Below, one piece after another: positions 1 to 5,319 of a stretch of DNA of 5,380 nucleotides (its first letter is position 1; the number at the start of each line of letters is the position of its first letter). The position numbers were made by a program, and so were the translations under genes. The stretch is from an uncultured Eubacteriales bacterium (GTDB lineage Bacteria > Bacillota_A > Clostridia > Christensenellales > Aristaeellaceae). The DNA lies in contig USEE01000125.1 of NCBI GenBank assembly GCA_900553645.1, positions 1 to 5,380 of the forward strand, given 5' to 3'. The notes under the pieces were generated by a model that saw only the letters and a list, made by a program, of their open reading frames with translations, ran no database searches and was not told the DNA's origin.

Positions 1-885
1 CATGGCCGCGCCGTAAGCGGGGGAGTGGCGGGGACTGATGATGTTGATGCCGGGGCATTTGGACTGGCAGATTTCGATTACTCGCGCGCGGATGGTGGGG
101 TAGTGGTTAAGGATGCTGCCGGTCAGGGCTAGCTCGAAGTCGGTATCGCCTGTGTGCTTCCAGGCCGTTATGGCTAGCTCGGAGAGGTCGTAGGCCGCTT
201 TTTCCGCTATCTGCTGCGCCGCCGCGTCGCCTGCCTCAAGACCTTCCTTTAGTAGTGGGGCTAAGGACGCTACCTCGCGCTTGCCTGTGTCCGGACTGTA
301 TAGCCACGTTATCATCTCGCGAATGTTCGTTATGCCCAGACGCTTGAATACCATGTCGGTGAAACACGTCGGCGCGTTGCGCCCGTCGTCCGCACGCGCA
401 ACCGATGCCAGTATGTCGCGCCCGATCGCATATCCGCTGCCTAAATCGTCGATCAGATAACCGTAACCGCCGACACCGTAGGACTCGCCGCTTGAACTGC
501 GCGCGCGGCATACCGCACCCGTGCCCGCAACCAGCACAGCGCCCGCACCGCGTATCGCGCCCGCTAAGGCAATCACATGATCGCCGATGACGTCCAGCTT
601 GCCCGTAAAGCCGCCCGCACGTACAAAATCGTTCATGCCCTGCGTCGCTTTAAGATTGCTCGCACCAGCCATGCCTATTGTAAGCGCCTTGCACGCATTT
701 AGGCCGCCGGGAAGACTGTTCATAAACGCCAGGCTGTCCCGCACAGTCTGCTCCACACGCTCGCGCGGTACGCCGTTGAAGTTGAGCGGCCCAAAGCATT
801 CGTCCGCAATGCACGCGCCCGTCTCGTCTATACAGTATACCTCGGTCTTGGTCCCGCCGCCGTCCCATCCGCAATAGTAACTCAT
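1..885 (-). CDS. BadF/BadG/BcrA/BcrD-type amino-sugar kinase (GlcNAc/MurNAc kinase-like), 3'-truncated by the window edge
   Basis: This is the last visible gene of the minus-strand operon. It reads 295 codons from ATG at 885 and is still open at base 1, so the C-terminus is missing. The protein begins MSYYCGWDGGGTKTE. Residues 8-14 (DGGGTKT) are the phosphate-1 loop of the ASKHA kinase fold, D102 (IGDHVIALAGA) is the likely catalytic base, 119-125 (VAGTGAV) is the phosphate-2 loop, and LTGSIL (255-259) resembles the adenosine motif. The family includes eukaryotic GlcNAc kinase and clostridial MurK, which phosphorylates MurNAc and GlcNAc at O6 with ATP. Being 15 bases downstream of murQ, it plausibly supplies MurNAc-6-phosphate to MurQ; that is inference. 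The ribosome binding site GAGGAG (895-900) abuts the murQ stop codon. An oddity is residues 140-152, GYGYLIDDLGSGY, where most relatives have GDEGS. It could instead be a GlcNAc- or glucosamine-specific kinase. No signal peptide is seen, so it should be cytoplasmic. Confidence 0.88.
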   Translation of the reverse strand, partial: MSYYCGWDGGGTKTEVYCIDETGACIADECFGPLNFNGVPRERVEQTVRDSLAFMNSLPGGLNACKALTIGMAGASNLKATQGMNDFVRAGGFTGKLDVIGDHVIALAGAIRGAGAVLVAGTGAVCRARSSSGESYGVGGYGYLIDDLGSGYAIGRDILASVARADDGRNAPTCFTDMVFKRLGITNIREMITWLYSPDTGKREVASLAPLLKEGLEAGDAAAQQIAEKAAYDLSELAITAWKHTGDTDFELALTGSILNHYPTIRARVIEICQSKCPGINIISPRHSPAYGAAM

Positions 886-900
886 TATCGTAAACTCCTC

Positions 901-1803
901 TTACTTTTTGGCCGCCAGTACGCCCGCAACGCGCCCGTCCGCTTCCTTGAGCGCTTTGGCCGCTTCATCCGCAGTCATACCGGCCAGTATCATCACAATC
1001 GCCGTCTTGCACGAATGCCCGCACGCATCCAACGCCGCCTGCGCCTCGCCTTCATCCGCGCCGGTCGCCGAACGCACTATCGACAAGGCACGCTTGCGCA
1101 GCTTTTCGTTGGTCGCGCGTACATCCACCATCAGATTGCCGTATACCTTGCCCAGCTTAATCATCGTGGAGGTGGATAGTATGTTAAGCACCATCTTCTG
1201 GCAAGTGCCGCTCTTCATGCGCGACGAGCCTGTCACAACCTCTGGGCCGGGCACAGCCGCAATGGTTACATCCGCGTGCTTAGACATCTCACTGCCCGAG
1301 CAGCATACCACCGCGATAACCGGCGCGCCAATCTCGTGCGCATAGTCCATCGCGCCGATAACGTAAGGCGTGCGCCCGCTGGCCGCAATGCCAACAAGTA
1401 CGTCGCCCGCGCCGAATTCAATGCTGCGCAGATCGTTTACGCCTAAAGCCGCGTCGTCCTCCGCGCCCTCGACCGCATTGATGATTGCGCCCGGGCCGCC
1501 CGCGATCAGTCCCATTACCATGCTGGAATCCACACCGTAGGTGGGCGGGCATTCCGACGCGTCCAGTATGCCTAGCCGCCCCGACGTGCCCGCGCCGCAG
1601 TAAATCAAACGCCCGCCGTTATGCAGCTTGCCGTATATTATATCGACCGCCTGCGCGATTTCGGGCAGAGCCGCCTTGACCGCCTCGGCACAGCGATGAT
1701 CCTCGGAATTTATCAGCGCCACGATCTCGGAAGTAGACATTTCGTCAATGTGCATAGTGCGTTCGTTGCGCTTTTCGGTATCCATTTTGCCCAGATCCAG
1801 CAT
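901..1803 (-). CDS. murQ: N-acetylmuramic acid 6-phosphate etherase (MurQ)
   Basis: MurQ cleaves the D-lactyl ether of MurNAc-6-phosphate, giving GlcNAc-6-phosphate and D-lactate in cytoplasmic peptidoglycan recycling. The 300-residue protein has the usual family length and is recognisable throughout: TEKRNERT (9-16), the sugar-phosphate isomerase (SIS) fold beginning near GGRLIYCGAGTSGRLG (63-78), ASECPPTYG (82-90), VEGAEDD (111-117), and the phosphate-binding stretch TGSSRMKSGT (191-200). E84 and E115 match the two catalytic glutamates described for E. coli MurQ. The C-terminal 50 or so residues form the small helical end found in full-length MurQ. The ATG at 1803 was chosen because AGGAGG lies 7 bases upstream and the N-terminus then matches the family; the in-frame ATG at codon 7 has no such site. 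It starts 36 bases after the cyclase-like gene and ends 15 bases before the kinase start, so all three are probably co-transcribed. No inactivating change was seen. Confidence 0.97.
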   Translation of the reverse strand: MLDLGKMDTEKRNERTMHIDEMSTSEIVALINSEDHRCAEAVKAALPEIAQAVDIIYGKLHNGGRLIYCGAGTSGRLGILDASECPPTYGVDSSMVMGLIAGGPGAIINAVEGAEDDAALGVNDLRSIEFGAGDVLVGIAASGRTPYVIGAMDYAHEIGAPVIAVVCCSGSEMSKHADVTIAAVPGPEVVTGSSRMKSGTCQKMVLNILSTSTMIKLGKVYGNLMVDVRATNEKLRKRALSIVRSATGADEGEAQAALDACGHSCKTAIVMILAGMTADEAAKALKEADGRVAGVLAAKK

Positions 1804-1839
1804 GATTTGCCTCCTGAAATATATTATGTATTTTAATGT

Positions 1840-2673
1840 TTACAGTCTCGCCGCCTCAGCCAGCGCATCCAGTATTTCCCGCTCAACGTCCATATCAAAC
1901 CCATCCACGCTCATCGAAGGCAGCTTGCTTACGCCGTCTACACACCCACGCTCAACCATGCGCGCAATAATATCCCACATTTCACCAAACTCAGGCACAA
2001 GCGCCAAACTGCGCATACACCCAAGATACGCGCATAGCCCATACGCGCCCCAGTTTGACACGGTTGCAATCACAAGATGATCGACGCATACCGCGCATGG
2101 CTCAATCCCGGATATGCGCTGAATCTCGTCGGCCACACAGCCCATACCAATTTCATTGCCGCCGTCGCCTATGCCTATCGTGGGTATGTGACATGCGGCA
2201 ATGTCAAACAGTATGTCGATAGGCGCGTTGTGCGCGTCGATGCTTACGCCGCGCATGTTCAGGTGCCGCCCGTCGCGCGTCCGGCCGCAGCGCTCAACCG
2301 ATATAAGCCCCACGGGCTGCAATTCGTTAAGCAGCGCGTCAAACTCACTCCTGTCAGTGTTAGGCTCAAAATAGCGCGCGGATAATCCTTCACTTTCAAA
2401 CAGTCCCCGCCACTGCGCGTCGGTAACAATTATTACATCGAAGCCCAGCTTGCCCAGCGCGCGTGACAGCGCTATCGTGCCGGGCGGGCCGTCGGTCTCC
2501 GCGTGCCCGGTTACGTAAAAGCCGGTCGCAATGATTACCGTGCCGCCATTGCGCCAGCCAAGAATCGCGCGCGCCGCTTCCGCACAAAAGCCGGCCGGCA
2601 TGTACCGGCTCAGCTCGCTCATGCCGCGCGCGGAGCGGCGCAGTATTATACCTTCGATTGTGTCGCTAATCAT
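1840..2673 (-). CDS. D-glutamate cyclase-like protein (GLUCM-like C-terminal / DUF4392 family)
   Basis: This is the first gene of the minus-strand operon, 277 residues, probably a single domain and close to full length for the family. Recognisable blocks in order are TGFYV (50-54), ETDGPPG (59-65), a VTDAQ strand end (83-87), SVERCG (125-130), MRG (140-142), TIGIGDGGNEIGMG (165-178) and VSNWGAYG (205-212). These match the C-terminal domain of mammalian D-glutamate cyclase, which converts D-glutamate to 5-oxo-D-proline. Many bacteria carry stand-alone copies of unproven function. The invariant-looking acidic, glycine-rich blocks are intact, so an active enzyme is plausible. It sits 36 bases before murQ. 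Because D-glutamate is a stem-peptide component of peptidoglycan, a role in disposing of recovered D-glutamate is attractive but inferred. The ATG at 2673 has GAGG 6 bases upstream and lies about 39 bases from a strong predicted promoter start. No signal peptide or membrane segment is apparent. Confidence 0.88.
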   Translation of the reverse strand: MISDTIEGIILRRSARGMSELSRYMPAGFCAEAARAILGWRNGGTVIIATGFYVTGHAETDGPPGTIALSRALGKLGFDVIIVTDAQWRGLFESEGLSARYFEPNTDRSEFDALLNELQPVGLISVERCGRTRDGRHLNMRGVSIDAHNAPIDILFDIAACHIPTIGIGDGGNEIGMGCVADEIQRISGIEPCAVCVDHLVIATVSNWGAYGLCAYLGCMRSLALVPEFGEMWDIIARMVERGCVDGVSKLPSMSVDGFDMDVEREILDALAEAARL

Positions 2674-2718
2674 ATGTAACCTCTTATTCCGGCAAGTGCG
2701 TACACTAAGCCATATAAC

Positions 2719-2747
2719 AGAATAGCACAGTCGCCCTGAACAGTCAA
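2719..2747 (-). promoter_or_regulatory. Sigma-A-type promoter of the cyclase-murQ-kinase operon
   Basis: Read on the minus strand, TTGACT (2747-2742) is separated by exactly 17 bases from TATTCT (2724-2719). A TGC directly in front of the -10 box makes it an extended -10. A run of seven T on this strand (plus-strand A run 2758-2764) lies where an UP element would sit, about 46-52 bases before the predicted start near 2712. The resulting leader before the ATG at 2673 would be about 39 bases. The call is sequence-based only. Confidence 0.75.
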
Positions 2748-2819
2748 TTGCGCATGTAAAAAAAGTTGCGCCGCGCGCACCGCTGAGTGTAATTTGTGGA
2801 AATATGTCGGTTGCGCATG
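2748..2819. repeat. Pair of 9-base direct repeats (TTGCGCATG) at both divergent -35 boxes, candidate operator
   Basis: TTGCGCATG occurs at 2748-2756 and again at 2811-2819, 63 bases apart, about six helical turns. The first copy directly abuts the -35 box of the leftward promoter; the second contains the -35 box (TTGCGC) of the rightward promoter. A third partial copy, TTGCGC, is at 2766-2771. Each contains the hexamer palindrome TGCGCA. One regulator binding both copies could co-regulate the two transcripts; this is inference. A caution is that the shorter core TGCGCAT also occurs inside coding DNA of this GC-rich window. Confidence 0.4.
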
Positions 2820-2839
2820 GAGTGAATGCGCGCTATAAT
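2811..2839 (+). promoter_or_regulatory. Promoter of the serine hydrolase gene
   Basis: A perfect -10 box, TATAAT (2834-2839), lies 17 bases after TTGCGC (2811-2816), which matches only the TTG half of the -35 consensus. The predicted start is near 2846, giving a leader of about 33 bases with its ribosome site at 2863-2867. The weak -35 is consistent with a regulated promoter, and it overlaps one of the two 9-base repeats. Confidence 0.65.
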
Positions 2840-2862
2840 ATGGTACGAATAATGTGATTGCT

Positions 2863-2867
2863 GGAGG
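2863..2867 (+). promoter_or_regulatory. Ribosome binding site that sets the serine hydrolase start at 2879
   Basis: GGAGG lies 11 bases before ATG 2879. The frame is open further upstream to a TTG at 2858, but that start would place this site inside the coding region and has no site of its own. ATG 2879 is therefore preferred. Confidence 0.75.
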
Positions 2868-2878
2868 CGACACGTATT

Positions 2879-3931
2879 ATGAACGCGGTTTTTCAGGAAA
2901 AACTGGATAATATGCTAAGGAAGGGCAGGGAAGAAGGCTGCTTCCCCAGCGCCGCATGTGCAATCGGCGTAAAGGACGAAGTGTTGGCCGAATCTTTCGT
3001 GGGCGAGGCTCCGCTGCCCGGCGATGCGCCGGTTGATGCGCACACCCGCTACGACATGGCTTCGCTCAGCAAGATACTCGGCCCGACCATGATCGCGCTC
3101 AAGGCGCTGGAGGACGGCACGCTCAAGCTGGACGATACCGTGGGCGGCGAATTCCCGTTCGCCCCGGCCGACAAGCGCGATATTACCGTCAAGATGCTCA
3201 TGACGCATACCGGCGGCCTGTATCCGGACTTCAAGCTGGAACAGCTCATCGATACCCCCGATAAGACGCTGGAGTGCATACTCAATCACCCACTGCAGCA
3301 GGCGCCCGGCACGGCGCCGGCCTACTCCTGCATGGGCTACATACTGCTCACCAAGATGCTGGAGCACCGCTTTGGCAAGCCCTTAGATCAGCTCGCGAAC
3401 GAGCGCGTATTCGGCCCGCTGGGCATGACCGAGACCGGCTACTGCCCGCACGACTGCGTGTGCGCCGCGACCGAGGTATCCAAAAAGACCGGCAAGCCGT
3501 GGATTGGCATAGTCCATGACGAAAACGCGCGCTTCCAGAACGGCGTATCGGGCAACGCGGGCGTGTTCATGTCGCTTAACGACGGCATTAAGTTCGCGGG
3601 TATGTTGTCCAAGATGGGCGAGGGCTACTTCAAACGCGAAACAATGGAGATGGCCATTCAGAATTACACCCCCGGCGAAGAAGAGCATCGCGGCCTGGGT
3701 TTCCAGATCGCGGGCAGTGAACTGTGCTTCTTCAGCGATAAGGTGCCCGACAGGTGCTTCGGCCACACCGGCTTCACCGGCACCAGCATGATGATCGAGC
3801 CGGACAGCGGCTACTGGGTAGTGCTGCTGACCAACCGAGTATATCCTACGCGCGAAAGCAGCAAGCTGTTCCCGTTCCGCCGCCAGCTGCACGGCGAATT
3901 CTGGCAGCTGTTTAAGTCCGCTCAGGGTTAA
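2879..3931 (+). CDS. Beta-lactamase-family serine hydrolase (class C / esterase type), possible peptidoglycan-salvage enzyme
   Basis: The 350-residue protein belongs to the beta-lactamase/penicillin-binding superfamily (Pfam Beta-lactamase type). S62-L-S-K65 is the SxxK nucleophile and base motif, KMLMTHTGGL (105-114) is the usual LLTHTSGL-like block, GNAGVFMS (225-232) and GHTGFTGTS (295-303) follow, with H296-T-G298 as the third catalytic motif. VVLLTNRVYPTR (314-325) is typical of the esterase-like branch and resembles the protein formerly called YbbE (AmiE) in the Bacillus subtilis murQ cluster, reported to be a MurNAc-L-alanine amidase. The second motif is Y149-S-C151 where YxN or YSD is normal. 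No signal peptide is seen, so it is probably cytoplasmic, unlike classical beta-lactamases. It diverges from the cyclase-murQ-kinase operon, supporting a recycling role by inference. It could equally be an unrelated esterase or D-aminopeptidase; the substrate cannot be read from sequence. No intrinsic terminator with a U run was found after it. Confidence 0.9.
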   Translation: MNAVFQEKLDNMLRKGREEGCFPSAACAIGVKDEVLAESFVGEAPLPGDAPVDAHTRYDMASLSKILGPTMIALKALEDGTLKLDDTVGGEFPFAPADKRDITVKMLMTHTGGLYPDFKLEQLIDTPDKTLECILNHPLQQAPGTAPAYSCMGYILLTKMLEHRFGKPLDQLANERVFGPLGMTETGYCPHDCVCAATEVSKKTGKPWIGIVHDENARFQNGVSGNAGVFMSLNDGIKFAGMLSKMGEGYFKRETMEMAIQNYTPGEEEHRGLGFQIAGSELCFFSDKVPDRCFGHTGFTGTSMMIEPDSGYWVVLLTNRVYPTRESSKLFPFRRQLHGEFWQLFKSAQG

Positions 3932-3951
3932 CAGATTATACCTATTTAACT

Positions 3952-3991
3952 GCGCGTTTGCAAAATAGTAGCGCGTTTTAGCTTCAAACGC
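3952..3991. repeat. GCGCGTTT direct repeats and a small inverted repeat between the serine hydrolase and oxidoreductase genes
   Basis: GCGCGTTT occurs at 3952-3959 and 3971-3978, 19 bases apart. GCGTTT (3973-3978) also forms an inverted repeat with AAACGC (3986-3991) across a 7-base loop, and TTTGCAAA (3957-3964) is an 8-base palindrome. No T run follows the inverted repeat on either strand, so it is not a standard intrinsic terminator. All elements lie upstream of the promoter at 4013-4041, where an activator might bind. The function is unknown. Confidence 0.35.
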
Positions 3992-4012
3992 CCTTAAAAA
4001 AGCAAGCCAAGA

Positions 4013-4041
4013 TTGACTGAATCGAAAGCATGGGTTATACT
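4013..4041 (+). promoter_or_regulatory. Near-consensus sigma-A-type promoter of the Gfo/Idh/MocA gene
   Basis: TTGACT (4013-4018), a 17-base spacer, then TATACT (4036-4041): five of six consensus bases in each box at the optimal spacing. The predicted start is near 4048, giving a leader of about 31 bases that includes AGGAGG at 4066-4071. This suggests the oxidoreductase is transcribed independently of the serine hydrolase and probably strongly. Confidence 0.82.
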
Positions 4042-4079
4042 TGTAACATACCGACACTTCCAATTAGGAGGATATACGA

Positions 4080-5144
4080 ATGGATAAGAAACTCAAAATA
4101 GGCGTTATCGGCAACGGTAACATTTCGGGCGTGCATCTGCGCGCATATTCGCTCAACCCCAACGTCGAGATATACGCGCTGTGCGATATAAATGAAAAGG
4201 CCATGCAGCGCCGCGCCAAGGAATACGGCGTGACCCGCCTGTTCACCGACGTTAACGAAATGGTTAAACTCCCCGAGCTGGACGCGGTAAGCGTGTGCAC
4301 CTGGAACGCGGCTCATGCCGAGTGCGCCATCGCCGCGCTCAACGCCGGCAAGCATGTACTGTGCGAAAAGCCCATGGCCATGAACGCCGACGAGGCCCGC
4401 CGTATGCAGGAAGCCGCTGAAAAGAACGGCAAGCTCCTCATGATCGGCTTCGTGCGCCGCTTCGGCAACGACTGCGCCATTTTGAAGGACTTCATCGATA
4501 ACGGCTACTTTGGCGATATTTACTATGCCAAGGCGACCTACCTGCGCCGCAAGGGCTGCCCGGGCGGCTGGTTCGGCGACAAGACCCGCTCCGGCGGCGG
4601 CCCGCTGATCGATCTGGGCGTGCATATTATCGACCTGTGCCGTTACCTGATGGGCGGCCATCAGCCCGTGTCCGTGTACGGCGCTACCTTTAATAAGCTG
4701 GGCGACCGTCACGAAATAAAGAGCGAGGTCGATTATAAGTCGGATTCGCGCAGTAGCCACGATATATTCAACGTCGAGGATCTTGCCAGCGCCATGATAC
4801 GCTTCGACAACGGCGCGGTGCTTCAGATCGAGGCCAGCTTCAGCCTGAATATCGAAAAGGACAAGGGCACGATAGAGCTGTTCGGCACCAAGGCCGGCGC
4901 AAAGCTGGATCCCGAGCTGACCATCTATTCCGAGATGAACGGCTATATGACCAATGTGGAGCTGGCCACGCCCACCGCGCTCAGCTTCGAGGGCCTGTTT
5001 GAAAACGAAATCAATCACTATGTCGATTGCGTGCTGAACGGCGGAGAGTGCCGTAACCCCGCTGTGGACGGCGTAACGCTGATGAAGATACTCGACGGCA
5101 TTTACGAGTCCGCGCGCACGGGCCACGAGGTAGTACTCAAGTAA
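4080..5144 (+). CDS. Gfo/Idh/MocA-family NAD(P)-dependent oxidoreductase
   Basis: The 354-residue protein has the two-domain layout of the family at normal length. The N-terminal Rossmann fold opens with IGVIGNGNISGVH (7-19), followed by the acidic end of the second strand in ALCDINEK (33-40) and the CEKP block (95-98). The C-terminal domain carries GGGPLIDLGVHIIDL (172-186), with D178 and H182 at the usual catalytic Asp/His positions. K97 of EKP is the conserved lysine. Family members oxidise or epimerise sugars and inositols, and a minority are NAD-dependent glycosidases (for example GH109). The substrate cannot be assigned. The start is secure: AGGAGG lies 8 bases before ATG 4080, below a near-consensus promoter. 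The next gene downstream is a GH27-like alpha-galactosidase in the same direction, so a role in using a galactoside or a modified sugar is possible. No signal peptide is evident. A long open frame on the opposite strand is an artefact of GC-rich codons. Confidence 0.93.
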   Translation: MDKKLKIGVIGNGNISGVHLRAYSLNPNVEIYALCDINEKAMQRRAKEYGVTRLFTDVNEMVKLPELDAVSVCTWNAAHAECAIAALNAGKHVLCEKPMAMNADEARRMQEAAEKNGKLLMIGFVRRFGNDCAILKDFIDNGYFGDIYYAKATYLRRKGCPGGWFGDKTRSGGGPLIDLGVHIIDLCRYLMGGHQPVSVYGATFNKLGDRHEIKSEVDYKSDSRSSHDIFNVEDLASAMIRFDNGAVLQIEASFSLNIEKDKGTIELFGTKAGAKLDPELTIYSEMNGYMTNVELATPTALSFEGLFENEINHYVDCVLNGGECRNPAVDGVTLMKILDGIYESARTGHEVVLK

Positions 5145-5184
5145 TCCCGGGCAGCTTCAAAAAGCGCCTGAATCCGCAATCATG

Positions 5185-5253
5185 GGCGGCGCAGTTTCCG
5201 CTTCGCCGCCTGCGTATTGATTCTAAGCAGCGTGTGTAGAATCGGCGAAAGCG
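5185..5253 (+). promoter_or_regulatory. Structured leader with two mutually exclusive hairpins ahead of the alpha-galactosidase gene
   Basis: Hairpin A pairs GGCGGCG (5185-5191) with CGCCGCC (5204-5210) over a 12-base loop. Hairpin B pairs CGCTTCGCC (5199-5207) with GGCGAAAGCG (5244-5253, one bulged A) and continues into a 7-base stem GATTCTA (5219-5225) with TAGAATC (5237-5243), leaving an 11-base bulge on the 5' side. A and B compete for 5204-5207. No U run follows either, so neither is a standard intrinsic terminator. It may be an RNA switch, a weak terminator, or simply GC-rich intergenic DNA; GATTCTA/TAGAATC alone could also be a protein operator. Confidence 0.35.
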
Positions 5254-5285
5254 TATAACGGCGATTTGAAGCAAGCCCCAGAAAA

Positions 5286-5302
5286 TATACTGCGCATATG
5301 CG
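5286..5302 (+). promoter_or_regulatory. Possible -10 box with overlapping 10-base palindrome before the alpha-galactosidase gene
   Basis: TATACT (5286-5291) resembles a -10 box, with the best upstream match TTTGAA (5265-5270) at a short 15-base spacing. The perfect palindrome CGCATATGCG (5293-5302) falls at the predicted transcription start, just before the AAGGA ribosome site (5304-5308). An operator is possible. The -35 match is weak, and read-through from the oxidoreductase gene is an alternative. Confidence 0.3.
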
Positions 5303-5319
5303 AAAGGATGGATTTTCAT

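Noticed and set aside
127..181. Direct repeat GGCTAGCTCG at 127-136 and 172-181
   Set aside because: Both copies encode Glu-Leu-Ala in the same frame of the kinase (residues 236-238 and 251-253). This is a coding coincidence, not a mobile or regulatory repeat.
908..1345. A 145-codon plus-strand open frame inside murQ
   Set aside because: It lies entirely within a clear MurQ coding region on the other strand and resembles no known protein.
1804..1839. Internal promoter in the AT-rich gap before murQ
   Set aside because: A CATAAT-like -10 can be drawn on the minus strand, but the sequence 17 bases upstream has no -35 resemblance. The gap mainly holds the murQ ribosome site.
2858..2878. TTG at 2858 as the start of the serine hydrolase
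   Set aside because: The ribosome binding site GGAGG (2863-2867) would lie inside the coding sequence, and the extra seven residues match no family feature. ATG 2879 is better placed.
3973..3991. Intrinsic terminator after the serine hydrolase
   Set aside because: The GCGTTT/AAACGC stem is short and is followed by CCTTAAAAAAG, with no T run on the plus strand; no T run follows on the minus strand either.
3383..4063. A 226-codon open frame on the minus strand opposite the serine hydrolase gene
   Set aside because: No family motif is visible, and the opposite strand carries a full-length serine hydrolase with intact SxxK and HTG motifs.
4035..5126. A 363-codon open frame on the minus strand opposite the oxidoreductase gene
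   Set aside because: It is low-complexity in composition (rich in Ala, His, Val, Gly), has no recognisable domain, and mirrors a convincing gene with its own promoter and ribosome site. It is a by-product of GC-rich codons.
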